From: Jaltomata sinuosa
Lineage: Eukaryota > Streptophyta > Magnoliopsida > Solanales > Solanaceae
Direction: 5' to 3'
NCBI GenBank assembly: GCA_003996215.1
Contig: QJPP01001441.1
Span: 372,001-436,000 of the forward strand
DNA length: 64,000 nucleotides
The notes beneath the pieces are model-generated. The model worked only from the letters and a program-made list of their open reading frames with translations, was not told the DNA's origin and searched no databases. Positions 54,063 to 64,000 of the stretch are shown here, piece by piece. The translations under genes and the position numbers were made by a program. Position 1 is the first letter of the stretch, and each line of letters begins with the position of its first letter.

Positions 54063-54780
54063 TGATATGATATCGCCTGGTCCAACCCCTACAAGGCCAT
54101 TCACTTAGAGACAAGCTAAATAATTCCAAGCCCTAAAAGAATTCTTGAAGAAAAAGGCTTTGGAGACCATTGAGGAATGCCAATCAAGGATCTATGACTT
54201 GTGGATGATTACATGGAATAAGAAGGAAGAAGATTACATGATTATGGTTGATGCCAGTGAGACCTGTGTTTCACTTGCTACAACAGATGAGCATCCGCGT
54301 TAAGAAATTTAAATGCAAGAGCCCAACCAGTGAGTTTTCCTAGAGCTTGCATTACACTTGTGTCTAGCAAGTGGACATTTGCGTTTAGCAAGTGTAACAT
54401 AAATGGTCATCAGTGGGCCAAATTGAGTATTTTCCTAGGTCACTTTTGGGCCTTTATTTGTACAAGGAAAACACTATAAATAGATCCCCTAGTCATTTTC
54501 ATTCTTAGATTATGTTGAATATTGAAGATTGCTTTTAAAATCTTATAGTTGCTATTCTAGCTTGTAGTGTTAGCCTTGGGTGGATTTCCCAATCTAGTTC
54601 TTCTATTAGGTGGATTCCTAGTAGAATTAGTTGAGTGATTAGGACTGCATTCTCTTGATTACTTGTTAACTTCTTTGCTTGATTAATCATATAGAGTCAT
54701 CTATTTGTGGGTTCATTTATATCTCTTTTGATTGATTGAGTTGGATTAATATCTTAGTTTTTGTAATCAATTGGGAGGTG
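54063..54780 (+). repeat. G2 3' LTR (right end truncated), copy 2
   Basis: This is the counterpart of 24225-24945, with TATAAATA at 54475-54482. It is truncated at GGGAGGTG by the inverted copy. Confidence 0.7.
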
Positions 54781-55283
54781 TCAATCACTACAAGCAAAGA
54801 AGTTGACAAGAAATCAAGTTCCAATTGATTACAAAAACTACGAGATTAATCAAACTCAATCATTAAAAAGACCCAAATGAATCCATAAATTAATGAGTCT
54901 ATATGATTAATCAAGCAAAGAAGTTAACAAGCAATCAAGAGAATTCAGCCCTAATCGCTCAACTAATTCTACTAGGAATCCACCTAATAGAAGAACTAGA
55001 TTAGGAAATTCACCCAAGGCTAACACTACAAGCTAGAATAGCAACTACAAACTTTCAAAAGCAATCTTCAATATTCAACATAATATAAGAATGAAAATGA
55101 CTAAGGCATCTATTTATAGTATTTTCCTTGTAGAAATAAAGGCCCAAAAGTGACCTAGGAAGATACTCACTTTGGCCCACTGATGACCATTTGTGTTCGA
55201 CTTGTTGAACGCTAGTGTCCACCTACTAAACACAAGTGTAACGCAAGCTCAAAGGCAGCTCACTGGTTGGGCTCTTGCATTTC
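54313..55283. repeat. 464-bp inverted repeat, copy 2
   Basis: The left arm is 54313-54776 and the right arm 54820-55283, with a spacer of about 43 bp. The outer ends are ATGCAAGAGCCCAACC and its complement. Both arms have kept pairing capacity since before the duplication. Confidence 0.85.
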
Positions 55284-55641
55284 TGATATGATCACGGTTA
55301 GCTTGAAGAGCATTAAGAGGGGCTTCAATATATGGGTGATAGCTTGGAGCCCAAAGTAAGCCATGGAAAAATAAATACACAAGGCCATAGGCGATCAAGA
55401 TTCTATTTGGGAAATAAAGAAGGGCCCTTGTATTTCAAAAATAGTCACTTTTGGGCTATTTTTGTTATAGGATATTTGTGTAAAAGCAACAACTATAAAT
55501 AATTGGCTTATAAATTTTATACTGAGATTATTGATGATTTAATTGTCTTGAAAATAATTGATATTTGGTTACTCTAACTTAGGGTAGTGATTGGGTTCAA
55601 TTCTAATTTTTAACTTAGATCGACTGATTAGAGTGGATTCG
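55284..55641 (+). repeat. G4 5' LTR, left part
   Basis: It starts TGATATGATCACGG and has TATAAATA at 55494-55501. It is split by the Tekay solo LTR and continues at 57743. Confidence 0.7.
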
Positions 55642-57742
55642 TGTAACACCCCTGAAATTGAACCAACTTTCTAAGTTTGAAACTCTAAAAAATTTCATGT
55701 TCCCAGGAATTACGAGTCCAAACTACAGGTCGTGAAATGGAACCGTGGTTTCCTTCTGTTGGTTCAGTCTCTGGTCTGAGAACCACGAGTTGGTTCTATG
55801 GACAATAGTTCTGACTATGGCCCATTCTTTCAACTCATAGAATTAGATCAGAGGTTTGACAAGTTCCCTAGGTTTCAGAACTGGGTTCTACGGCCCATCG
55901 TTTAAATGATGGATCATCTTGTCAAGTCATAAAAGTTGATCAGAGACCAGACCAGTACCCAAATATGACGACTTGGGTCTACGACCCATGATTCATTCTA
56001 TGAGTCTATCTTGTTGACCCGTAGATTGGTTTTTACAGCCTATCCTTTTAGCCAGAAACGACGAGTGGAAACCACGAGTCATAGTTTGATCTAAGATCCG
56101 TGGAAACCATCTGCAGTCCCTGAAAGTCAACATTTTTCCATCTTTTTCCTAATTATATCCCAGGGTTATTTTAGTCATTTCCCACACTTTTAACTCCTAA
56201 GTGAGACCGTTTTGACCATTTATAGCATGATTTCTAAACGTATTAGCCTTAGTCCTTTCTCATTACCTCATTCATCTCCCAAAAAGGAAAAGAACTCTCT
56301 CAAGCTCAAGGTCTCAAGCTCCAAGTTTAAGTCTCCTAATCTTTTCAATTTCAAGTGGGTTGACTCCAATCAAGGTATGTGGGTATTCAACAATGGGTTT
56401 CTTTCATCTTTGTGCCCAAAACCCCAAATTCCAAATTGTGATTTCATAAACTTTCAAATTAAGGTTCTTACCCAATTCATATGGGTTTTGCTATAAATTA
56501 TGTTCTCATGATTTTATTATGAAATTTCATTAAATTGTATGATTTTGCATGGGTTTTTACATATAATTTCCTATTTCATGAATTAAAGGTCAATTGTGGT
56601 AAATCTTACATGTATGAAGTGATTTAAGAAAATTGGACAAATTGATAGCATGATTTCATGAATTTCAAGCAAATGCATGCCTAGTTCCTATTTTTATAAA
56701 AGTATATATTATTATTAAATTGAACTAAGTCCATGCAAGTTTTCAAGTTATGAATTATTATGCAAGACAAGACACCTGATGTGCCATCAATGCTCATGAA
56801 TCATTTTTCCTAAAACCAAGGTTCGTGAGTAGTATGAAGATCCGAGGTATGAACATGTTTATGAACAAGTTTTTACATGTAGATATGTCACATATGTGTG
56901 AGCCTCATGTTATATGTTTTGGGAGTAGTATTTAGCACCGAGCGATGAGGGTTCTAGATGATCCAAATCCAGAACTACGTTGCCACCGTAGGTTGCCCTC
57001 TGTGGCCCATGACAGGATCCTTATGAACAATGTTCTAACTTTGGCCAGTTAGGACAACCTTTTTCAGTGTGGGTGCATGACAATGGACTATATATAGCTC
57101 AGCATAGTTTATGTCGGTTAAGAGAAACTCCCACATGATATTTTCAAGCGATGAAGTTATATGATATCATACCTCAAATTTTAACCTTACTTCATGTTTT
57201 ATGTCTTATATCTTGATAATTCTCTTATGCTATTTCTTTATGAATAAGTTCACCTTAAGCATGTTTTTATCATGATCATGCATATCTTACATACGCGGTA
57301 TATCCTATAGTACTGATGCATATTTTGTACTGCATCCTCTTGATGATGAAGATTTAGGTGTTTTTCATCAGGCTTATGGCTAGATGAAGCCGGATATCCA
57401 GTCAGCATTGGTGAGTCCTCGTGGTTCGAGGGACAGTTTCCATTCTAGTTGTGTTGTCTATCTTTCCTTTAGATTATTGAGTCAGTTGGGGTCTTGTCCC
57501 ATCGGCTCTATATGTTGGTTTAGAGGCTTTTCAGACGTAGACAGTGTTCGAGTCTCCTCTTTGGATTGTACTTCCCATTCGACGACTATATATATGCTTA
57601 TGTTTCCAAATTCTCTTATCATGCTTACGCTATGTTAAATTGATATACCTGAGTTATGCTATGACCAAGGGTTAGCTTGGGGTACTCATGGTCCCAGGTT
57701 CCGTGTTACGTCCAGGGGGTAGCCTTGGGGCATGACAATTCC
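55637..57742 (+). mobile_element. Tekay-type solo LTR, complete
   Basis: This is a complete LTR of 2096 bp (55642-57737), TGTAACACCCC to TTGGGGCATGACA, flanked by ATTCG (55637-55641) and ATTCC (57738-57742). There is no internal sequence. The flanks join to restore the GGTGGATTCC context seen in other G LTRs, which supports a 5-bp target-site duplication. It contains GGTATGTGGGTATTC (splice-donor-like, about 56375-56389), and U3 is rich in ACGG/CCGT and CACGAG words. The part after 56412 is absent from copy 1. Confidence 0.85.
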
Positions 57743-57954
57743 CGAATTACTTATGTTATCTTCTTTGCTTGATTGATCATCAATTTATTATCTTGTGGAT
57801 TTAATTTGGTTTCTCGTGCATTTGATTGAGTTCTTTTCTCCCTTGATTGATTGTGGATTCGATTAGAATTTCTTTCTTCTATTCTCATCCATTTTTCTAC
57901 TCTATCCCTCTATCTTTAATTTGTGTTGTTTGATTTTGTATTTTTGATATCGAT
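57743..57954 (+). repeat. G4 5' LTR, right part
   Basis: This continues the G4 LTR after the solo LTR (GAATTACTTATGTTATC, then TTGCTTGATTGATCATC as in other G LTRs). It ends near TTTTTGATATCGA. The exact end is uncertain by a few bases. Confidence 0.6.
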
Positions 57955-57956
57955 TT

Positions 57957-58343
57957 TGATATCAGAGCTTCGGTTTTAAGAGTTGTCTCATCAATTCTTA
58001 AGTTCTAGGTTCATAAATTTAAAAAAAATTGAAAAACAAATAAAAATAAGTCCAAAAAGTCCAATTTTGTTTTTGTTTGATTTATTATTTTTGTCACTAG
58101 ATTCGTATTTCCTAGTGTTTTTTGACTCTAAATCAAAGATTTCAAGTTATTTAGAGTTGTAGAGAAGATTGTACCATTAAAGGATCTTGAAGATCTTGAA
58201 AATAGATCTTGAAGATTAGGAGAGATTCGAGATAAAAAAAAGTATTAGGATTTGTTCTCTAGCTTAAGAGGAAGCTTCTTCTAAAATTTGAGACAATTTC
58301 GAGTTTATTTGAGAGGTGTTGGAAATTTGATGTTCTTGGTGAA
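57957..58343 (+). other. G4 primer-binding site and leader
   Basis: TGATATCAGAGCTTCGG (57957-57974 region) matches the tRNA-Met primer complement TGGTATCAGAGC with one change. The leader that follows is non-coding, with GATCTTGAA repeats near 58187-58218, and is cut at 58344 by the inverted LTR of G5. Confidence 0.65.
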
Positions 58344-59161
58344 TGATAAGATCTCGATTAGGGAGACTAATCAAAATCCAAATACGGAAATTAAATAAAC
58401 AAAAGATATGTCGATTAAATCCAATTAACCAAGTTTATGGGCAACAAAGGACTTTATACCTTCACCTCCCAATTAAACTTTTTCAATAAAAAATAATCCC
58501 TCAATCAAACAAAGAGACAAACAAATGAATCCACAAATGGATGACTCTATGATTAATTAAGCAAAGAAGTTAACAAGCAATCAAAAGAATCCACCCCTAA
58601 TCACTCAATTATCTATTAGGAATCCACCTAATAGACTATTAGGAATCCACCCAATAAATTTCTACAACTAGAGACTAGATTGGGAAATCGACCCACAACT
58701 ACAAGCTAACAATAGCACTAGAAGCTATCAAAGAAATTCAATATTCATCAAATTCTAAGGAATGGAAATGACCAAGGCATGTATTTATAGTGTTTGCCTT
58801 GTACAATTAAAGGCTCAAAAGTGACTCTAGAAGACACTAAACTCGGCCCATGATGGGCCATGTGCGGAGGCTGATGCAAAACACACCAAGCATTGTGTCT
58901 AGTGCACACCATGTGCAAAGTTGCTGGTGCAAAATGCACCAAGCATTGTGTGTGTCACCCCACTGGTCGCTTCAATAATCAGAATAGCTAGCAGCCTCTT
59001 CTTCCCATGCGATCATCCATAAGTCATAGATCCTTGATCGACGCTCCTCGATGGTTTCCGAAGCCTTTTTCTTCATGAATAGAGCTTGTAAGGCTTGAAG
59101 TTGTTTAGCCTGGATCCTACAGAATGGTCTCGTAGGGGTTGTGCTAAAAGATATCATATCA
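58344..59161 (-). repeat. G5 3' LTR
   Basis: The LTR is 818 bp. On the minus strand it runs from TGATATGATATC (59161 downward) to CTTATCA (58344), the same length and ends as the solo LTR at 761-1581. The TATA box complement is at 58782-58789. Decayed GTGCA-N-TGCAC dyads lie at about 58925-58950. Confidence 0.8.
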
Positions 59162-59178
59162 TCCTCCCCTTTCTTGAA
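59162..59178 (-). other. G5 polypurine tract
   Basis: The minus strand reads AAGAAAGGGGAGGA directly before TGATATGATATC. Confidence 0.7.
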
Positions 59179-59184
59179 AAGGAT

Positions 59185-59725
59185 TCATCCTCGAATCCAT
59201 AGTTTAACCTACAACCCATGAAGATAGATCACTTACATTGAAAAAATTGTGAACATTATACTCACATGGTAGATGGATCTTGTAGGCATTTTCGTTGATC
59301 CTTTCATGAACTTGGTATAGGCCATCACCCCTTTAACTCAACTTCCCTTTCTGGAGGGTTGGGAATCATTCCTTTCTAAAGTGAACCCAAACCCAATCAT
59401 TGGGTTGAAAGATCACTTTCTTCCTTCCTTGATTTTACCGGAGAGCCACCTTGGTGTTGTTCTTTTCCATGGCCTCCCTCACCTTTGTGTGAATCTTCAC
59501 CATCTCCTTTGCCATTTGCTTTGCATCTAAGCTAACACCAATATCACTAGAGAAAGGTGTTAAGGATAATGGAATCAATGGGTTGAACCCATAATACACT
59601 TCAAATGGAGTCATGCCAATAGAGGACTGAAGAGACAGATTGTAAGCAAATTCAAACAAAGGTAAAAGGTCCTCCCAAGAAGTTGGGGATCCTCTAATCA
59701 TGCAATGAAGCATGCTCCCAAGAGT
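59185..59725 (-). pseudogene. G5 integrase C-terminal part, interrupted by TEK-2
   Basis: On the minus strand the frame runs GSMLHCMIRGSPTSWEDLLP, FEFAYNLSLQSSIGMTPFEVYYGFNPLIP and AKEMVKIHTKVREAMEKNNTKVALR, then, after a stop, NQGRKKVIF and a GPY-like C-terminal region (YQVHERINENAYKIHLP). It is the same protein as the G2 integrase at 22831-24204 but better preserved (297 bp open, 59435-59731). The catalytic core lies upstream, beyond TEK-2 and the window. A stop after VALR replaces a Gln codon. The insertion of TEK-2 at 59726 truncates it. Confidence 0.75.
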
Positions 59726-61711
59726 TATCACGCCCCGAGGCTACCCCCTAGACGTAACACAAGACCCGGGACCATAAGTGCCCCAAGTTAACCCTTGATC
59801 ATAGCATAACTAAGTAGAACACACGAAAAGATAGAAGAAGCAAAATCAACATAAGTAGGCAAACCAACACTATATAAGATGAATGTCTAGTAGTATCAAA
59901 CCCGAAACATCAAAACACAAATATCCAACTATGTCTGAAAATCCTCTACATAAGAAATAATGAGTCGCTGGGATAAGACCCCAGCTGACCCTAAGTACTG
60001 ATATATAGGGGACTACTAACTAGGAATCACACTAGCCCTTGAATGAATGAGGACTCACCAACTCAAACTGGATGGCCTGTGACCTCTAGCAACGAGCCTG
60101 AGAGTGGGAACTTGTATCTGCATCATCAAATGATATAGCGCGAGAATATGCATCAGTACTATAGGATGTATCGAGTATCTGAGATATGCAGAATCTGAAG
60201 TAAAACATACTAAATGTACTTAAAGGTGAAATCATGTTATAGTGGTAAAAGCTGCAATATAAAGGACTCAATGCAATATCGTAAATAAATCATATTTGGA
60301 AATCATAAGTAATAATAGAAATTCTGAAATCTTAAGGCATAGAGTCAATACATTTAAACGCTTGATACTATTTCTTTGGGAGGTTCTCTAACTGACATAG
60401 ACCATGTGAGCTACATGGAATCCGATGTATCTGCCCCATAGAGAGGATCCATTATACCTTGCCAGGGTATAAAGACATAACTTTGGCGTGATCACTAATT
60501 CTAATGCCCAACTGAGGGGCTAATCAACCTATGGGGGCATGTAGTTCTAGGACTAAGGGTATGCTCACCCTATCCAACTCGATGCTAAATATTACTCCCA
60601 AAATATTCATATAGCTTATAATATACTTGTGACATATCTGATGTCAAAACTGTTGGAAAAGCATAAGGACATATCTGATGTCATGTCAATCTCAATTCAT
60701 AAATCTTAAAGCTTAGCATAGCCATAATTCAAAACATATTTTCCTTTCTAAATTCATAACTTGAAGAATTAAGCATGCAATTTCTTAACACTTGAGGTCA
60801 TGTTATCTAAACATTCAAATTTTACTTGAAAACATGCAATTGGTGAAAACATGCTAGAATTCATCTTTAATGCATGGGATTTTAAAAACACTTAATAAAT
60901 CTAAAATAAAATCATGGGTTGAGAAACCTTGAATTAATACCTTAAAACTTAACCCATAAGATTTCTCCAATTTGGGCAAGAACCTTAATTTCACAAATTC
61001 ATAAATCAAAGTAGAATTGAGGGTTTTAGGCATAAGGGTTAAAGAAATACCTTATTGAATACCCAAATACCTGAATTGAAGCTTTATATATAAAGGATGA
61101 AGAGAAATGCAGACTTGGAACTTGGAGCTTGAAGCTTGAGAGACCCTTTCAACTTTTGGGAAGATTAATGAGAGTTTGGAAGGGACTTAGGCTAATTAGG
61201 GGTGAAACCCTACTAAAAGAGTCCAAAACGATGTCACTTAGGAGTTAAATGGGTGGGTAATTACCAATATAATCCAGGCACTTAATTTAGAAAAAGTTGA
61301 TTTCAATCTTGGCTTCAGGTTACATGAGTGCAGTCTACGACCCATAGACCCAACCACCACTCGTGGTTTCTGAACCAAAATTCAAGCTACGAATAACATT
61401 TCATGACTCAATAGTATGACTCGTGGAACCATCCATGAGTCATAAGAAGCTCTCATGGTTCACTGGGAAAGACCTGAGCCTCAGTTTGATTTTCACGAGC
61501 TAGTTCCATGACCTGTGGAACAATCCATGACTCGTGAATCCAACTCTTGGTTCTCAGACTTGAGGAGGGGTGTGCAGAATAGTTCCCATGAGTTCTTTAG
61601 ATGGCTCATGGTTCAGTCCACGGCTAGTGGTCTAGACTCGTAGTTCTTGAAAAGTTCAGAATTTTCAGAGATTCTAAGTTTAAAAGTTGATTCAAATTCT
61701 GAGGTATTACA
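59726..61711 (-). repeat. TEK-2 3' LTR
   Basis: The LTR is 1986 bp; the plus strand reads TATCACGCCCCGAGG to GAGGTATTACA. U3 (61320-61640) is crowded with CACGAGTCATGG-type words, a different repeat vocabulary from TEK-1. It has a splice-donor-like GGTATTTGGGTATTC on the minus strand near 61056-61072. Confidence 0.8.
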
Positions 61712-61943
61712 ATATCTCCCCCTTGTGATCATTCATCCTCGAATGAAGACTAAGTAAGGAAAACTGAAGAGAAACAGCCCAACCAACTAACAAAACATGA
61801 AAACTAAAGAATAAGCAAGAATAGTGACTTTTTATCTTAAAACATAACTGAAATAAATTTTGAAAACATGAATGCATGCTAAGATCATGAGGGAAACTAA
61901 TGGATTAGGATCATAGGGACAAACTAAGGAGGAAACTCTTACA
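61712..61943 (-). other. TEK-2 polypurine tract and 3' untranslated region
   Basis: The minus strand reads CAAGGGGGAGATAT directly before the LTR (61712-61727). The remainder up to the pol stop codon holds no gene. Confidence 0.7.
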
Positions 61944-64000
61944 TCACGCTAAAACTGGATCATAAGGGAAGATATGGGGGTATTTGTCTTTCATAGCAGC
62001 TTCTACTTCCCAAGTAGCTCCCTCAACTAGTTGATTCCTCCCAAGGACTTTCACTGAAGTGACTACTTTGTTTCTCATCCTCCGAATCTGATGATCAAGT
62101 ATCTCCAAAGGAACTTCCTCATCAGTAAGGCTATCCTTCACACTCAGACCTTCCAAAGGAACATTCAAATCCGGATCACCAACACACTTCTTCAACAAGG
62201 AAACATGGAAAACTGGATGGACCACTTGTATGTTTGTTGCCAACTCCAACTCATAAGCAACACTACCAACTCTCCTCAGAATCTTGTAGGGACCTACATA
62301 GCAAGGACTAAGCTTCCCTTTATTACCAAATATCATCACACTCTTCATGGGTGACACCTTTAGAAACACCCAATCATCAACCTCAAACTCCAACTCCCTT
62401 CTCCTCTAATCTGCATAAGATTTTTGTCGACTCTGAGTGGTCTTCAGTCTCTCCCTAATGATCTGAACTTTCTCCATAATCTCATGAACTGAATCTGGAC
62501 CAATCAAAGCTGTCTCACCTACCTCAAACCAACCAATAGGAGATCTACTCATCCGATCATAAAGTGCCTCATAGGGAGCCATCTGGATGCTAGAATGAAA
62601 GTTGTTGTTATAGTCAAACTCGATAAGAGGTATGTGATCATCCCAACTACCTTTGAAATCGATCATACAAGCTCTCAACATGTCCTCCAAGGTCTAAATA
62701 GTACGCTTTGCCTGGCCATCCATCTGTGGGTTAAAAGTTATGCTAAGGTTAACCTGCATACCAAGAACTTTCTGAAATGACCTCAAAAACTGGGATGTTA
62801 ACTGAGTACTCCTATCAGAAATGATAGACAATGGAACGCCATGCAATCTAACTATCTCACAAATGTAGAGTCTGGCATAATTCTCTGTTGAATCTGTAGT
62901 CTTGACAGCCAAGAAGTGGTATGATTTAGTCATCCTGTCGATGATCACCCACATAGAATCATGCTACCTTCGATTATGAGGCAAACCTGTAATGAAATAC
63001 ATTTTTATCGCTTCCCATTTCCAAGTAGGAAGATCAATATCCTGAGTCATACCACCTGGTTGTTCATGCTCTACCTTCACTTGTTGACAGTTGGGATATT
63101 TAGCCACAAATTTTGCTATGTCCCTCTTCATGCCATTACACTAATAGACTTCTCGTAGGTCATGGTACATCTGGGTGGCACTAGGTAAACAGAGTACCTG
63201 GAGCTATGAGCCTTTATAAAAATCCGTTGTTTCAACCCATCTATGTTAGGAGCACATAATCGACCCTGATATCGAAGCACACAATCTCCCTCTTGGCATA
63301 AAACCTCTACCCTCTGCGGATGGACTGCACCCTTCAACTGGTGCAAAATAGGATCATTTTCTTGCTTCTCTTTCACTTCAGCTACAAAAGAGGATTCAGA
63401 ACCATTTTGAATATTAACACTACTATCTGTCGAATCCATAAGGCAAACTACTAACCGAGAAAGTCAATGAACATCCTTGGCTAATTCCTTTTTTCTATCC
63501 TCAACCAAAGACACATTACCCACAGACAATCTACTAAATGCATTCGCCACTACATTGGCCTTACCCAGATGGTAAAGCACACTCATATCATAATCCTTAA
63601 GAATCTCAAGCTATCTCCATTAATGAAGATTCAATTCCTATTGAGTGAACACATACTGAAAACTCTTATGATCGGTGAATACATCCACATGAACACCAAA
63701 CTTGTAGTGTCTCCAAATCTTCAAAGTAAAAACCATGGCCGCTAACTCAAGATCATGAGTAGGGTAGTTCTTCTCATGAATCTTAAGTTGTCTGGAAGCA
63801 TAAGAAATCACCTTACCACGCTGCATCAAAACACAACCCAAACCAATTCTAGAGGCATCACAATACACAATAAAGACATGTAAGCCCTCGGGTAGAGCCA
63901 AAACTGGAGCTATGGTCAACCTAGTCTTTAATTCCTGAAAGCTCTTCTCACATAGATCAGACAAATGAAATTTTACCTTCTTCTGATTCAACTGAGTCAA
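61944..64000 (-). pseudogene. TEK-2 pol: RNase H, integrase, chromodomain (partial)
   Basis: Minus-strand order: a reverse transcriptase/RNase H segment (64000-63638) with VYCDASRIGLGCVLMQ, DLELAAMVFTLKIWRHY and FTDHKS; an integrase N-terminal region (63439-63128) with RYQGRLCAPN and HSSRYS, where one zinc Cys reads Tyr (KYPNCQQ); a core (62954-62406) with VIIDRMTKS, SDRSTQLTSQF and NPQMDGQAKRTI; then the C-terminal region and a chromodomain (62393-61944) with HPVFHVSLLKKC, LEILDHQIRRMRNK, SVKVLGRNQLVEGATWEVE and KYPHIF. The catalytic Glu after DGQ is Lys. Stops at about 62972, 62694-62696 and 62406-62408 lie in one frame, so the last 330 codons decayed mainly by point mutation. The chromodomain normally directs integration to particular chromatin. 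Confidence 0.85.

Larger units (their letters stand above)
26581..56412. repeat. Tandem segmental duplication, copy 2 (29.8 kb)
   Basis: This is the second copy of 2697-26580, in the same orientation and order. It is about 5.9 kb longer, mainly because TEK-1 has grown from 8.0 to 13.2 kb. It also has a 294-bp tandem duplication in the G1 tail and retains gag pieces lost from copy 1. Confidence 0.9.
59726..64000 (-). mobile_element. TEK-2: Tekay/Del-type chromovirus, 3' part
   Basis: This is a minus-strand element that runs off the right edge. Its 3' LTR (59726-61711), polypurine tract and pol end are inside the window. The left flanking 5 bp is AGAGT (59721-59725); the matching copy would lie beyond 64000. 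Domain order on the minus strand is reverse transcriptase end/RNase H, integrase and chromodomain, as in Tekay-lineage chromoviruses. Confidence 0.85.

Noticed and set aside
26581..56412. Assembly artefact duplicating one haplotype
   Set aside because: Divergence of several percent, different internal rearrangements and private indels make a simple artefact unlikely, although reads across the junction were not available.
56212..56496. 94-codon plus-strand frame
   Set aside because: It lies in the Tekay solo LTR; the related stretch in LTR A (8727-8990, minus) reflects shared LTR leader sequence.

Overview
The window looks like plant heterochromatin, most probably from Solanaceae and perhaps Solanum. 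It is AT-rich, has no recognisable cellular gene, and consists almost entirely of nested, decayed Ty3/gypsy LTR retrotransposons. The family assignment rests on recalled resemblance of the gag, integrase and chromodomain motifs and of the primer-binding sites; no search was run. No rRNA, tRNA, CRISPR array or prokaryotic feature was found.

Three retrotransposon groups build the window. (1) The 'G' family has LTRs of about 0.8 kb that start TGATATCG and end CTTATCA, and its primer site resembles tRNA-Met. (2) 'ATH' is an Athila-like element with 1.5-kb LTRs (TGATAA...TTATCA), a tRNA-Asp primer site, a gag, no pol, and a second ORF behind an apparent spliced leader. (3) Tekay/Del-type elements start TGTAACACC and end GGGGC-TGACA in their own orientation. 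They occur as 'TEK-1', a non-autonomous minus-strand element with 2.6-kb LTRs and a miniature gag; as a solo LTR on the plus strand; and as 'TEK-2', a minus-strand element with a fuller pol that runs off the right edge.

Layout of copy 1. A G element (G1) holds gag/protease remnants at 1-2146 and resumes at 19603, ending in its 3' LTR at 22059-22830. A solo G LTR (761-1581) sits inside its protease. ATH (2147-19597, target-site duplication ATGAT) is inserted further along the same reading frame. TEK-1 (7172-15175, target-site duplication GGGGA) is inserted in ORF2 of ATH. G1 itself appears to interrupt the pol of a second G element (G2: 22831-24224, LTR from 24225). A 464-bp inverted repeat of G-LTR sequence and another G LTR (G4) follow, and G4 is split by a Tekay solo LTR.

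This nest was duplicated in tandem. Sequence 2697-26580 recurs as 26581-56412, and the junction at 26580/26581 has 3 bp of microhomology. In copy 2 TEK-1 expanded into an array (31450-44699) of two complete-span LTRs with a shared deletion (C and D), one LTR fragment and one full LTR (E). Copy 1 lost parts of the ATH gag. Beyond 56412 the solo LTR, G4 LTR and G4 leader continue as single copy. A minus-strand G element (G5, 3' LTR 58344-59161) and TEK-2 (59726-64000), inserted in the G5 integrase, complete the window.

All coding regions carry stops or frameshifts, many shared between the two copies and so older than the duplication. The parts most worth checking are the spliced-leader ORF2 of ATH, the miniature gag of TEK-1, the repeated FLYYLF/DDxH domain in G1, the 464-bp inverted repeat, and a 13-bp palindrome (GTGCG-N3-CGCAC) shared by ATH and, in decayed form, by the G LTRs.
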